Assembly: GCA_933207985.1 (NCBI GenBank)
Contig: OW240913.1
Coordinates: 323,898,512-323,962,511, forward strand
Reading direction: 5' to 3'
DNA length: 64,000 nucleotides
Source of the DNA: Pelobates cultripes
Taxonomy: Eukaryota; Chordata; Amphibia; Anura; Pelobatidae
Part shown: piece by piece, positions 22,871 through 35,795 of the stretch
Position numbering within the stretch: position 1 is the stretch's first letter
Layout: each line of letters begins with the position of its first letter
Program-made: the position numbers and the translations under genes
Notes under the pieces: generated by a model
What the model was told of the DNA's origin: nothing
Databases searched by the model: none
What the model saw: only the letters and a program-made list of their open reading frames with translations

Positions 22871-23180
22871 TCTATACTTTATATTAGAAAGAATGCAGAA
22901 ATGTTTGACTTCTCAAGTTACATGCACATCTATACTATGATATATACACACTCTTGTAGAATGTCCGTGTGAACTGCCTTTGTTATACAATGCACAGCCA
23001 AATCCCCTTTAAAATAGGGTGATACCCTTATCCTGGTTAGTTTGCTCTGTGGGCTGTGGCTTTGTTCTTATTGGTGGTCGTGGATTGCTTGCGTTCCAGC
23101 TCACCTCATGTGTGCCTTCCAACTCCTTGTTCCTCTAGTCCATCTGTTTTGTGCCAGTCAAGTTTATGATCTTCCATACT

Positions 23181-23587
23181 TAAAGGACCACTATAGGTAC
23201 ACAGACCACTTCAGCTCAATGAAGTGGTCTGGGTGCCAGGTCCATCCAGGGTTAACCCTGCAGCTGTTATGTTTACATTAGGGTAATCCAGCCTCTAGTG
23301 ACAGCCGCTAGAGGCGTTTCTTACTGTGAAAATCACAGTGAGAAGTCACCAGCGTCCATAGGAAAGCATTAAGAAATGCTTCCCTACGGACTGCATGAAT
23401 GCGCCGCGGCTCTTGCCGCGCATTTGCATTCAGCGGATGACGTCGGAAGAGGGAGGAGAGTCCCGAGCCGGAGAAACGTAAGAATCTAACCCCTTCCTCC
23501 CCCTTCAGACGGGTGGGAGGGGGACCCAAAGACCCTATAGTGCCAGGAAAACGAGTTTGTTTTCCTGGCACTATAGTGGTCCTTTAA
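23181..23587 (+). mobile_element. Family A TTAA MITE
   Basis: Starts TTAAAGGACCACTATAGG and ends CTATAGTGGTCCTTTAA. A long inner hairpin at the left (GACCACTTCAGCTCAATG with AAGTGGTCTGGGTGCC) and another at the right end (GCACTATAGTGCCAGGAAAA mirrored) mark the family. The interior contains CpG-rich GCGCCGCGGC and a CACTGTGATTTTCACAGTG-like hairpin. The TTAA flanks and AGG start resemble T2/Kolobok MITEs, though the next bases differ from their published consensus. Confidence 0.92.
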
Positions 23588-25056
23588 TCAAAAGGCTTCT
23601 ATTTTTAGCTGGGCTGATAAGTTGGCCATGTAAAATTCTATGTCACACACTCAGTATTAAATATCTAATACTGAAGCAAAGACTTGGTCTGTTTTATGGT
23701 CTTTGTGAATAGTCTCTTGGATAGTAGTCCTTCTAGCAGAGATTTATTAAGCGTGTTTTTTAAAGGCAAACCCCATTGGTTTTCACTAAATGTATAGGAC
23801 AGTGGTCCTGTTTGCTCACTTTAACTGGAGAGGTGACCTTTGAGGGAGTTTGCAAAACATGCATAGACCACCGAAAGTTGTCATCCACTTACGTCTTGTG
23901 ACCGACCTGAAGCAGTCCCTCGCGGCTGCCACCAACTTCCATCTGAAGGTCATCAGACTATCTGCCAGAAGCCAAGACACAACAAGGAGGAGAGGATCCC
24001 ACAAAACCCTTCCTATAATAAACATCTTGCGATGAGCAAGACCATACCTGATCTCACAGCCATCACATTATTATTATTGTTTTATTATTTATTATCACAT
24101 GTGACGGTTGCTTTGATTGAACAAAAGTTGGCAGTGGAGCTCGCCTTTTGATAACCTCAGACTTTACTATAATACAAAGTAGTCCTTTCTTTGTTCAACG
24201 CGACGGTCAATTCTCATTAACTCATCAAAATATCATCTTGATGAAATTCTGTTGCTGACGGTGTTGAAATTTCTCTGAACGTCCAGCGCAATGCGTAGAT
24301 ACCATAATACAAAGTAGTTATTGCACCAAGAACAATTAACAAGAAAAGCAATTCAACTTAACCTCTTAGAAACTGGTCGTTTCCCGTCTTGCTTAATACT
24401 CAGAAATTAATTTTGTTTTCAGTCATCTGTGGTCTTATTGAAATAGAAAGTTAGTCACACTATCTTGCATATCATGTGAAATCACAACTGTTCTCACAGG
24501 TTGATTTTCTATGTTGAGTGTTAGCAATAGGGTTGAAAATTACAGTCTACAGAAGCAGATGAATGACCCTGAGCTTATGCGGCAGGTTGCAGATCCAAGA
24601 GGTCAAAGCAACAAACCACTGTGTGTGCTAACTACTTTTTTTTTGACAAGGTGAAAAAGCCAAACACAATGGTAGCACACAAGATCTCCCAGATGATAGG
24701 GTGGACAGTTCATTCTCACCACACACCTACAAAAGGATTAACCTTTGACATCACAAAAAGCTGTCTTTTTTCAGAATTACTATAGAATGCTAGATGATTG
24801 CTGGATGATACTGTTTTGCGCTTTTCTCCAAATCCAGAATGCCTTGCTCTTGGGGGAGTTGTATCTTCAGTTCATAGCAGAGGCAGTAGTCTGAGTTGAG
24901 ATATGGAAGAGACTGAGGTTGTGCTGAAAGAATTTAAAACATCTAAAGCACCAGAGCTGGCTTTACAGTTGCTGATTATAAACAGATGTGGTTGATTCTT
25001 GACCTGCGCCTTACCAAGCTGTTCAATGACAGTGTTGTCAGTAGGCAGATTTAGTC
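23588..25056. other. Intron or intergenic DNA, nothing firm
   Basis: At 23830-24050 there is a more balanced-composition stretch with open frames on both strands (about 61-69 codons) that I cannot assign. ATAATACAAAGTAGT occurs twice nearby (24170 and 24305), so it may be part of an unlisted repeat. Confidence 0.35.
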
Positions 25057-25686
25057 TTAAGATTATAGGGTTTTTATAACCGGGGGGGAGGGGAGGAGAG
25101 ACACCTTCTCTGTGTAATATGCCCTATTGGGCATTGTGGAAAACTTCACCCTCTCAATTTGCAGTAAAAACGGTTTAAAAAAAAAAGGGGGGGGTTTGGG
25201 TGTCATATCAGCCAATTACAGGCATTGAGAAGTCTATGATTGGACCAATTTTCCAGCTCAGAGCCTATGCGCGTGCTCTGGGTCAGCAACGGGAGGGAGG
25301 CTAGGGAAAAAATTAGGGCGAAGGTAGTCTTTATAATAAAAAATAAAAAAACAAGTGATGGAGGGAGGCAGGCGGTAGCTCCAACAGGAGGGGGGATGGA
25401 AGGAAAGAATTAGCTTACCCTTGAAGGTGCTCTACCTGCCAGGGGCAGATTTTTTATGTCTTGTCAGCGTGTAGTGCGAACTGACAAGAGATGTAATTTA
25501 TGTACAGAATTGACACTAGGCAGCCAAAAAAAAAAAGAGAGTCCTGAGCTGCAATTAGGCTAAGCACACAATTACCAATATCTCTGGACGTGCAGTGTTT
25601 CAAGCTAAAACACTACACACTCACTCCTACCACCACTACCACTTCAAATCACCGAAGTTGTCATGGTGCTTGTAGTAACCTTTTAA
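25057..25686. mobile_element. Family E TTAA element, about full length
   Basis: Left end TTAAGATTATAGGGTTTTTATAACC and right end GTCATGGTGCTTGTAGTAACCTTTTAA are loosely inverted and TTAA-flanked. It carries CCAATTTTCCAGCTCAGAGC and a G-rich tract. A fragment lies at 11210. There is no coding frame. Confidence 0.7.
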
Positions 25687-27959
25687 GTTCGGCAAACAAC
25701 CCAATCCAAGGACATCAAAATAGTACCCATCACTAATGAACTGCTACATGTCCAAGCAAAGATAAATGATAACATGCATCACACAGACACATACACACAT
25801 AATACCAAATAGGCCATGAATTTGAAGGTCTGTACTCAAGTTGGGACAAAATCTTTCTAAATCCAGAGCCCAAGAACTTTATTTAACCTGAGAGGAAAGA
25901 AAATTTGTGTGAAACAAAAGCACATCCCCCGAACACACTCGCTATTGGACTTGTAGCATCAGCTACAAGGTAAATATATACCTGTGCATTCACACATACC
26001 AACAACACTGTATACCATGGACATGCCTTAGGTTAGAACTTTACATTGTGAGCCCTGAATATGTAATCCATTATTCTCATGCTAGCCAATTTTGAACCAA
26101 GATGTATTATGCAACAAATGTGTATCTCACAGACACAAGATAGATTAAAATAACACTAACAAAGTAATTATACATTTCCTAGCAATTTAGCTGCACACTG
26201 CATAGATGAAATGTATTATCTAAAAAGTAATCGTGGGTGCCTGAGACAAAGTAAAACTTTAGATGTAATGGAGCTTGACAAGAAGACACACAAATACTCA
26301 CTCCCCCCCAATCTACTCTTGGCACAAACAAGAGTGATTACACCACTGTTGCTAATTTCTCAAGTCAAGGATGCAAGATGATGTCATTGCTCAGTAGGCA
26401 GATAAGTACAGGGATCTGCCAGGCAAAGCAAAATATGCCAAGGTCAGCAAAGGAGAGCTGTAGGAGGTGAGTCTATGAAATGTTCTTGCCAATATCTGCA
26501 GCACATTGTAGTTGGATGCTAAAAACCATTAGCTTCTCAATCTTTCAACCCCTTAGCCTTTTTATTTAGAAAGGGAACAATGAAACACGTTCAACTACAT
26601 AATAAAAATACATTTAGGGAACAAAGTGCATTAGAAAGAATGTGAACCTGATTTCTCAGGATAAAACCAATATAACATAGTGCGTGCACATCTCATGAAT
26701 ACAGACGTGGCAATGGAATCACTGCAAGTCACCATATCAGAATATGTCATAACAGACAAATTAACAAAAACATTATTGGAACCATTTGTGACACTTCAGC
26801 CATAATAAAACTAAATCCTCTTTTTTTTCCTCCAACTCAACTGGTAGGGTGTTTATTTTATAGCTTCAAAATCTACCCAATGTACAGCGCTATGGAATTT
26901 GCTGGCGCTATATAAATAATAAAATAATAATATATGTCATTTTTATGAAGTGGAATTATCTCCTATGTGGGCATACGTATGCACATTAACTTTTATTAAA
27001 ACGTGTATTTGATACGCTTATTTATGCACATTAAAAATAAATAAAACGCTGCCCAATAAAGAACAGTTAAACAAAAAACGTTTTCTTAACCAAAGTCAAG
27101 AAAACTCAGTTGAAAATCTGGACTAACGCTGTAGGGGGAAATTACACTGTAAAACAACGTTTTGTTTATTTATAGTTTCCACGTTTGTGGTTTGGTGAGG
27201 CAGTGACCTTTGATAGGTTTGGCTCCCGCTGTATTAAACTTCATGGGGAAAGTCTGAGTGTTGCAGGCTTCCATTACTATGGAGAAAACTAATCTGGGCG
27301 TTTAGAATGGAGCCACATACAAGAAATTACACAGATGTCATAACAAGGGTTCTTACTATAATGGAATTTATGAGATTGAACAGGATTAAAATATTCCTAG
27401 AACATAAAAAATAAATAAAAACGTAAATTATAAATATATGAAGAAATATTAGGAAATGGCAGCCAACTGCTTCTCAGATCGGCAACTAATAGCTGCCGTG
27501 AAATCAATTTTATTTTCCCTATTCAATATTAACGACTGTTGCGACAAAGTTATTGGTTAGAGTCAGTACATAATGAAAAATGTTAAGGAAAAGTTGGCAA
27601 CATTGGGAAGCTAAAATATTGAATATACTCCCTAAATGTATCACTGTATTACTTTAACAAGACAGCTCTGAACGGCCATGAAATTCCACATTATTTTAGC
27701 CTCTCCAGATTGTTACAAATCCAAAAAATTGCAATAAATAAGCAGGGACTACTTTGCGTTTTGCCAAAGATTTTCTCAATTAAATGAGAGAGTTTCCGCC
27801 ACCATTTCCCACCAGCTGACTGTGGTGACGGCTGATGGTAACAGGATTAATCTCATATGATGTACAATAAAAGTCTAAGGCTCCTTATTGTGCACATGCA
27901 AGATTATCTATGGAAAATCTCAGGATCCTTTATAGATCTAGTTTTGTAAGCTTGTGCAT
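25687..27959. other. Intron or intergenic DNA, mostly unrecognised
   Basis: At 26880-26935, TACAGCGCTATGGAATTTGC plus TGGCGCTATATAAATAATAA looks like the 3' end of an amphibian retroposon, truncated. The rest shows no gene or repeat I recognise. Confidence 0.4.
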
Positions 27960-28340
27960 GCGTTACAGTACAATAGAAACAATGGATCCAGCACATGCAC
28001 TCATTCACTAAATAGCAATTTCAGAGCTCACTAAATGTAATCTAACCTAGTCAAAATAATGGGGGTTTAGTTACAGTATTTGAGCAAACATTGCATAAGC
28101 CTGACAATTCCAATGGACCCATTTTGGCAGGTCCTATCCTAGCAAACTAATGCCGGCTCTTAATTGGGAAATCCTTCCTCTTGGGATTCTCTGCAGTGCA
28201 AGATTAAATAGGACCATGGAATGAAGCACCTGTGACAGGTAGGGGTGCAAAACCAGGGAGCTGGCCTGGACTCCCAAATGTATTTATATATGAAACCAGC
28301 TGCACTAACCTAAACATGCATACATTATAGGGTGCTGATG
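27960..28340 (+). repeat. Interspersed repeat (family G), copy 2
   Basis: Diverged second copy of 22480-22870 with the same block order. The piece GTGCTGATGGAGCCAATTCA near 28332 matches the start of copy 1 rather than its end, so the copy may be rearranged. Confidence 0.7.
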
Positions 28341-28715
28341 GAGCCAATTCATACAATATCCAGCGCACTCACTGTTTATATAACATTAAGATATTTATAT
28401 GTAAAACTTTTATACATATATACACAGTCTATAGAGAGATTCACTGTGCATAATTGCCTTCCCTCCTTCTCAATGAGCTGTATTACAATTGTCTACCATC
28501 GTTTAGCATATGTGGTGCATACTTGCTGCCCCTCTCGGATGTATAAAAGTGCTAATGCTGGTATTAGTGTATTAAAGTCAGATCCTTCACATATAGACAG
28601 CTAAGGGTTAATTCAATCATCTATTTCGACAATATTAGGTTAACCAGCGGTTTTCTGTATTACCTGTAATTCATTTTCAATTTTTTTATTTTTATTTACT
28701 GCACACTGCAACACC

Positions 28716-28990
28716 GTTAAAGCGGCACTGTCACACCGAACTTACCTTTTACCAATTGCGTCCTCTGCTCTTCCTCACTCAGAATAGTTTCTTTTCTGAT
28801 CTAGTTTTCTTTAAAAACATAAGACAAAGTAGGAACTAATTTGTCCTGTGTATTTTTCCTATGCTTCATTTTTTTGACCAAAGGAGGAGCTTAAGTTCGA
28901 TCCATTTCCTGTGTCAAATAAAGTTTTTTCCATCATACTCACCATTTGTCTTTGTTCTCAGATTGCTTAATTCGCTGTTACCAAAAGTCC
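28716..28990 (+). repeat. TTAAAGCGGCACTGTCAC repeat (family I)
   Basis: Starts TTAAAGCGGCACTGTCAC, similar to TTAAGGCGGCACAGTCAC at 40808. It then follows the block order of 8521-8720. It is probably another TTAA-type MITE with an unresolved right end. Confidence 0.6.
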
Positions 28991-29118
28991 AGTCATATAG
29001 GACACTGGCAAATTGACTGAATTTTGTCCAAAGCGAATTTCAACAGTTTGTCTATTCTTTTCGGATGAAATTCGGATTTATTTTTGGTTCAGAATTTTAT
29101 TCAGGTGGTATAGTATTT

Positions 29119-29136
29119 CCCCCCCCCCCCCCCCCC
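29119..29136 (+). repeat. Poly-C tract
   Basis: Eighteen consecutive C, unusual in this AT-rich window. It lies just right of a family J-like piece (28990-29118). Confidence 0.98.
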
Positions 29137-29244
29137 ATCCCTGGCGGGTGCGGGCACTAAGTGATAAAGAGTGCTCTAACAGGTAAATCTTGAGTTCTAC
29201 CTGCAAAGCTCAAAATTTACCTGTGAAAGGACTGATTGGTTGGC

Positions 29245-29744
29245 TTAAAGGACCACTCTAGGCACCCAGACCACTTCAGCTTAATGAAGTGGTCTGGGTG
29301 CCAGGTCCTTCTAGGGTTAACCCATTTTTTCATAATTATAGCAGTTTCAGAGAAACTGCTATAATTATGAATGGGTTAAGCCTTCCCCCTAATCCTCTAG
29401 TGGCTGTCTCATTGACAGCCACTAGAGGCGCTTGCGTGCTTCTCACTGTGAAATCACAGTGAGAGCGCGCCAGCGTCCATAGGAAAGCATTGTAAATGCT
29501 TTCCTATGAGACCGGCTGAATGCGCGCGCAGCTCTTGCCGCGCGTGCGCATTCAGCCGGCGGGGCGTAACGGAGGCGGAGAGGAGGAGGAGAGCTCTCCG
29601 CCCAGCGCTGGAAAAAGGTAAGTTTTTACCCCTTTCCCCTTCCAGAGCCGGGCGGGAGGGGGTCCCTGAGGGTGGGGGCACCCTCAGGGCACTATAGTGC
29701 CAGGAAAACGAGTATGTTTTCCTGGCACTATAGTGGTCCTTTAA
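29245..29744 (+). mobile_element. Family A TTAA MITE, long copy
   Basis: TTAAAGGACCACTCTAGG at the left and CTATAGTGGTCCTTTAA at the right, 500 bases. It is the most CpG-rich copy (29518-29600, with GCGCGCGCAGCTCTTGCCGC). Hairpins AGTTTCAGAGAAACT and CACTGTGAAATCACAGTG are visible. The open frames on both strands arise from this composition. Confidence 0.95.
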
Positions 29745-30741
29745 GCAAACCAACAAGAGTGCTTTTAGTCAAATTGCACACCATGGGAGGGCTTTATAAG
29801 CCTTTCCCCAGCCTGCAGAGTTCAGTCTGCGCAAAGCCCATGCTGGGAGAAGATGGATTATTTTTTTATTGTCTGGATTTTTTTATTTTTTTTTAAACAA
29901 GTTTTTGTTTTGAAATTTTTATTAGGTGACCGGCTTTATGAATTTTTATGTGCCCTTTTGGGGGGCAAAAGAAGAAGATTTTAGTAAAGAGAAGACATCT
30001 AAAGGGAAGGTTTTTTTTTTTTTTTTTTTTCATTTTCAGGTATTTAGTTTATTGCTCCCTCACTCACTATGCTGGGTGAGGTCAGGGGGGCACTTCGATT
30101 TTTACATGTTACAAGGAAGACGCCTTGAGCCGGTAGCTCCCTCCTTGTAATAAGTGAACAAACGTAGACCAAATTGAAATTCGGTCTACGGTCGCTCGTC
30201 TTTCCAATAGCCAAAATTCCCAATCCGAATTTTGGGCAATAGCGAATGCCCAAGTGTTCAACTGTGCATGCACAGGAATTTCACAGCACTATCTAGTGTA
30301 AGTAGTAGACGTGAAACGCAGAGCTTTCATCTGCCCACACTAACATGGCGGCACCTAGGACCTAAATCCGAACAAGAAATAAACAGGGGTGGGGGTAAAA
30401 AAAACAAAAAACAAACAGATGCGGCCATGACAGTACTGCTTTAACTATAAGCTTCAGTTATTTCAGAGAGATAGACATTAAAGTTACCCAGCAACACACA
30501 GGATTATTTCTTCTCTGTCAGTATCAAATTCAAATCATTCCTGCTCAAGGAAATGATTTAAGCAACAGACCAGCTTTTCTTCACAAAACAACATCATTGA
30601 CTTGCGTAAACAGGCACCATCACAGAGCACATTATTATTTGATCTAAGTTTTATAAAAACACTAATGAATGCTCAAGTTAACGAGAGAGAAAGAAGGAAA
30701 GGAATTGTATTTAAAAAGGCATACATTTAGCTTTTACTCAC
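29745..30741. other. Non-coding stretch with T-runs and a family J-like piece
   Basis: Contains T-runs at 29880 and 30011-30030. At 30150-30260 a piece resembles family J and folds locally (AATTGAAATTCGGTCTACG; CCAAAATTCCCAATCCGAAT). No gene seen. Confidence 0.35.
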
Positions 30742-30846
30742 TCATGTGGCTTCTTCAGAGGACCGGGCCAATCAAATCTCCCACAACAAGGAGCCAATCT
30801 TCTCTTGTTGGCTCTTGATACACACATTGGAGTCTAGGAATGCCTC
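30742..30846 (-). other. Candidate non-coding exon (minus strand)
   Basis: On the minus strand TTCATGCAG/GAGGCATTCC provides an acceptor and CACATGA/GTGAGTAA a strong donor, 105 bases apart. It lies on the correct strand and side to be a DISP1 leader exon. The best frame has 29 codons and a stop before the donor, so it is not a normal internal coding exon. The acceptor tract is weak, and AAGAAGCCACATGAG resembles a common frog repeat motif, so this may be repeat-derived chance. Confidence 0.22.
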
Positions 30847-31159
30847 CTGCATGAAGATAAATTATAGACAGAATATGTCAGAGCACTAGATACTAAATAT
30901 ACAATTTTCAGTGTTTCCGAAAAACCATCATTGCAAATTGTTCACTAGCTCTTTGCAAGCCAACTAAAACTTTAAGTACTAGGTACTCAATGACAACACT
31001 AACAATTCGTTATAAACCCTTGGTGGAGCAAGTGTTATCTTATGTGTCAGACGGTCAATGGCACATTAAAAATAAATATATGCCCCATCTAACTATAAAG
31101 CAGATCAAAAGTTTATTATATGCCCCCATCCAACAAATCATGGTTGGAAGCATATCTAC

Positions 31160-31309
31160 TTAAAGGGATGCTTTAAGCATCAAAACTATTTTGGCTTAAC
31201 ACTTCAGGACAAAGCATCAGTTTGCTTGTTTTGTACTTAAAGGAACACTCCACATGAAAAAAAACAAAGCTATTTAGTATTAATACCCTAAATGAAAACA
31301 TGCATGCAT
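31160..31309 (+). repeat. Two stacked TTAA MITE fragments
   Basis: TTAAAGGGATGCTTTAAGC at 31160 and TTAAAGGAACACTCCACATG at 31237 each look like a T2-type left end. Both lead directly to the family B copy starting at 31310, suggesting insertion of one element into another. Confidence 0.5.
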
Positions 31310-31822
31310 TTAAAGGGACACTATAGTCACCAGAACAACTACAGCTTATTGTATTTATTCTGGTAAGTATAATCATTCCCTGCAGGCTTTTTGCAGTAAA
31401 CCTTGTCTTTTCAGGAAAAAAAAGGAAGTGTTTACATTACAGCCTAGGGATACCTCCACTGGCCACTTAGATGGCTGCCAGAGGTGCTCCTACCCTTCAA
31501 CACATCTCGATGAGGAAATACTGATTGACCAGGGTTTCTTTGGCTTGTGATTGATCTGCCCCTGAAATGCAGTCTTGACACACTCAGCGAATCCTATGCT
31601 TTTTCCTTTGGGATAGCATTGTGATTGGCTGAGATTACCACTTCTGAAGTCAACCAAGGAGGCAGATCAGAGGTAGAGCCAGCAGCAGCAGCAGACTGAA
31701 ATAAAGGTAAGATTTTACTTTATTTCGAGAGGTATGGGGCGACTGGGGGGCTAGATAGTGATTTTAACACTATAGGGTCAGGAATACAGGTTTGTGTTCC
31801 TGACCCTAAAGTGTTCTTTTAA
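31310..31822 (+). mobile_element. Family B TTAA MITE, full length
   Basis: Starts TTAAAGGGACACTATAGTC and ends GACCCTAAAGTGTTCTTTTAA. The right terminal hairpin (CTATAGGGTCAGGAATACA with inverted TGTTCCTGACCCTA) is intact. At 513 bases it is the best reference copy of the family here. It has no coding frame. Confidence 0.93.
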
Positions 31823-32217
31823 TTATGCATTATTTTCATTGGGGTATATCTAAAAGCCGCTTGCAACCTTTACAAGCTCCATTTCGGTCTGTGACTGCGA
31901 AGTGGTCAGAGGCTTTTCATTAAGAAATCTCGGATTCTAAGCCAGAAGTGCATGGGAGTGGGACAGGAAGAAAGCTGGGGACAATGACGCAGGAGCCACA
32001 AAGGACAGGTAATTTGGAGCCTTGTGGACAGGTGCTTTGGCACATGTAGAAGAAGGCAGGTGCGCTCTAACACAGTGCACCTGCCACTTCCGTTATCACA
32101 GTAAAGTCAACAGATAGAGGATGAAAATCTCCCAGACTGACAGCCAGGTTGGTGTTACTTAATCGATTTACAAAAGTGTTCACTTTGCAAAGAAATTGGC
32201 ACAGTTTTAACCTGCCA

Positions 32218-32291
32218 TTAAAATGGGATACTCTAGACCTAAAACACTTAAGCTAGCTGAAATGATTTGTGTGTGTAGAGCAGTCCTTTAA
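32218..32291 (+). mobile_element. Very short TTAA-flanked MITE
   Basis: 74 bases: TTAAAATGGGATACTCTAGAC at the left, GAGCAGTCCTTTAA at the right, with ACACTTAAGCTAGCTGAA between. It looks like an internally deleted relative of the other TTAA elements. Confidence 0.55.
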
Positions 32292-32999
32292 TGCAATTTT
32301 TCTTTCTTTTTTTTTCCCCTTTCCATTTATTCATTGCAACAACGCATACTATATACTATTTATTTTTTTAAAGGACCTGGCTTTGATTTGATGTCACATA
32401 TAAATTCTCAACAATACAAAAACAAAAAAAAAATAATATACAAGAGCATAATTAGTGGTGGCATTAAAGTCCATTTCACCTAGGACTTTGCAAGAAAGGA
32501 GATTCTACTGATGCCACATTATACAGAGGAGACATGTTCTCTTTAGTCAGGTTTACACATAAGGACATAAAATAGGTTAATAAACAGGTAAAACCTGTTA
32601 ATACTAGGGTACCACTGAGGGTAGGAAAATGTCTGAAAGCAAGTTAATTTATTTTAAGGTAAATGAATAGCAAAGTTACTTTTTGCAACACGTTACATAG
32701 AAAATGAATTTAAGATTGCCAATGCCAGCAACATTATGTGTATTTGTCATCACGTTCGTGGAAGTTGAAGGAACACATTTTTAGGAATTCAAACACGAAA
32801 GTGTCCCTCTGCCACCGTGCTCTTCTCCTGCAGTCACCCTCGCCAGCTATGAAAGAGTTAAATAGCCCATTAAACACGTACCCAATTCCAGCTCCAAGGT
32901 CCCTTGGCACTGGGTCGGGCTCAGGCGACCAAGTCAGTCGAAAGAGGGAAGGTAATGTGCAGCAAGAGCCACAAGCGCATTAGGCCTTCCCCATAGCAA

Positions 33000-33236
33000 A
33001 GCACTGGCTCAATACTTTCCTAAGGGGATTTAGAAGACACTGGACATCCTCATGCACACAGTGAGGATGTCCAGCATAATTTCGCATTGTTAAACTCTGT
33101 GAAGCAGCAGGAGGCGCCTCTAGTGACAGTCTGGGAAACAGGCATTCTTAACCCTGGCAATATAAACATTGCAGTTTCACTGCAATCATTGCAATGAAAT
33201 GAAGTGATATTAGTGTGTGTAGTGTCTCTCTAAGTG
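33000..33236 (-). repeat. Diverged family A copy, reverse orientation
   Basis: Reading backwards it has the family A order: AAACTGCAATGTTTATATTG, AGGGTTAA, CACTAGAGGCGCC, then GGACATCC mirrored by GGATGTCC. The terminal repeats are eroded. Confidence 0.65.
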
Positions 33237-33665
33237 AAGAATGGGGCTATCTGCAGGTTTTACGAACACACTAAGCCGTGAGTGCAGCAATTAAAGTGAT
33301 TAAGGCTTTAAAACATTTTGAAGTTTCGGTCTCATTAATATGCTGTATTTTGTTGCATGCTCAAATCTTTATAGTTTTTGTACAAAATAAATAGATAAAT
33401 ACTTTTTTTGTTATTTCATACTTGTGAGTTTATGGTATGAACACATTTTTGGTGTTGTATGTGAGGTGTTTTACAGTTTCTTTCAGATTCCATTCATGCA
33501 TATTTGTTACTGTAAAATATAACCGTAATCATGAAATGTTTGCGTCTAACACTCATTATTTCATTAGAATGAACAGAAACTGCATACTATATCTACACAC
33601 ATAATTCTGGTATTAATGTAAAATATATATATATTTTTTTTAATAATGTATTTTTCCCCCTACCC

Positions 33666-33851
33666 GACAATTCTCTACAAGGCACCCAGCGCCAAGATGC
33701 TCATTAAGTAGGGAGGTTTGCTGCAGTCAAAATGAAGTATTATATTTGTATTTATTTTTGTTCTTCCCTTTTCTCAATGCTTACAAAAATATTTGTCACT
33801 GGTTAAAATCTCTTCTCCCACTTTCCACAATTTTCATTAAACTGTTAAAAT
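33666..33851 (+). repeat. Interspersed repeat (family H), copy 1
   Basis: Shares GCTCATTAAG.AG.GAGGTTTGCTG, CCCTTTTCTCAATGCTTAC and TTTGTCACTGGTT with 35640-35795 in the same order and orientation. No family name recognised. Confidence 0.8.
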
Positions 33852-35639
33852 AAGACACCATATCTTGGCCCAATGAATAAAGTTTACTTATTTTTCCTCC
33901 ACTCAGCCCAATATTCCACACAACTAAACTGTGGGAGACAATAGTTAGGCAAAAAAAAACACTTTCCATTGGATACATGAATCTTAACCGCATTGCTTGG
34001 CTCAGAACAAGATTAGAAAACAGCATCACAGATTCGATTAGTTTGCAACTCAATTTGAGAAATAAAAAAAATAAAAATTTTCAAAAATAAAAATGAAACC
34101 CTCCCTTCCAACCCCTCCCCCACCCCCCCAAAAGAAAACACTACTATATAAAAGTATGGTAAGTATTTACAATGTGTGCTTTTTAGTTTGCATCCAAACA
34201 TGATATAGCCAAACTTCACTGCGTGATTGCTAAATATTTGCCCTTCCCAGATCACCAAACTGACAAGGATTCCCTTTGTAGTGCAGATTTGGAGAGTCAT
34301 TCCTCAGACCAGATGTATTCTCACACACTAAAGGAAACACGGGCATAGATTAAATTATTGGAGTGCCAAAATGGGAATAGACTATATAACCAATCAAAAT
34401 GCTCTGCTGCAATTCCTCTGATCGAAGAGTTTGCGTACAAAAGGTATTTTTAAACTGTCACAACTTGTTTAAACTTTGGTTCTTTGAAATACAATGCACA
34501 AACACTTTGCATTCAGTGTAACTACATATGATTTATTTTAAAATAAATGCTATTCAACTTCAAGCTGTATTTTATTAAAAAAACAAAAAACAAAATAGTA
34601 CATAAACAGTTTTTGTTTTCAATTAATCCCACAATCAGTGAAAGACAGATATTCTGAAGGAAAATAATTCTTTGAATGCCAAGCTGCATTGTGGGAAGCC
34701 AACCCAATATTCATGCCAAGTTTTGCAGAACACGCGTAGGCACACAATAGGTTTTATTTCTGAAGCGGAAAAACATTTTACAGGGTTATGCAGAGACAGT
34801 AAATCAGACAAAGGGGTTTAAAAAGCAAGCAATTATGCAAATTTAAATCAATAAGTTTGAGTGGGAGTTCCCTGCTTAATGAGTTTACAAACAGACAGGA
34901 AGAGGCAAGGTTGGTTTGTTAAACAGGGCTCCTAACTGTCCTACTTTTGGCAGGTTTGTCCAGATTTTGGGGTCCTGTCCCACCACTCCAATTTAGTTTC
35001 CTGACGTCTCGCACCCGGGGACACCAGAGAACTGTCCCTAAGCAGCACCATAACACAAGATATAAATAAATCTCAAGAAAATATATATGTAAATATCAAG
35101 GCTTAAAATTCAAAGTTCTATGCTACTAGCCAGGCCTTCACAACCCGTAGCAACCATCCAAAGGTAGATTTCCACAAGCCAGGGCTCAATTTTCACTTGG
35201 GGACTAAAAATTGATATATAGATAATGGTTCCCTTCTTCTAAGATTTGTGTGAAGGGCAATGAGTTGGACATGACCAGTGCAATACACATAGATAGATCA
35301 ATATTTTCAGTTGAGCATAGTTCCCCTTTTTACTCACTGGAAATAAGTCATTACTGGACAAATAATTCACACCGATTATATAAAATAAAATAATGATGCA
35401 ATAACATGGAACATCCATATTTATTCATATACACTACAGAGACCATGGCAGCATAACCCTCGAGTATTTGGACATGTTGTTACATTTAGATTGTAAGTAA
35501 TGAAGAATCATTCAGGAGCAGAGGAACCCCATGGACATAACAAGGTGCTGCCAGACATAAAGCCCTAAGATTTTTCATCAAACGCTGCCCTTTTGACCTT
35601 TTAGAACAGAACAGGCTGTGTTATACTCTACACCTATCA
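33852..35639. other. Intron or intergenic DNA, nothing recognised
   Basis: AT-rich. The open frames at 33796-34053 and 34013-34300 on the minus strand are hydrophobic low-complexity readings of T-rich DNA and match nothing I know. Confidence 0.4.
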
Positions 35640-35795
35640 CCCAGGTGCTCATTAAGGAGTGAGGTTTGCTGTAGTCACAATGAAGTAAGTATATCATTTT
35701 TTTTTTTTCCCTTTTCTCAATGCTTACTCAAATCTTTGTCACTGGTTCAAATCTCTTCTCCCCCTTTTCCACAATGTTCAGCAAACTGTTAACAT
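35640..35795 (+). repeat. Interspersed repeat (family H), copy 2
   Basis: Second copy of the 33666-33851 sequence, about 2 kb away and in direct orientation. It may be a dispersed repeat or a local duplication. Confidence 0.8.
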
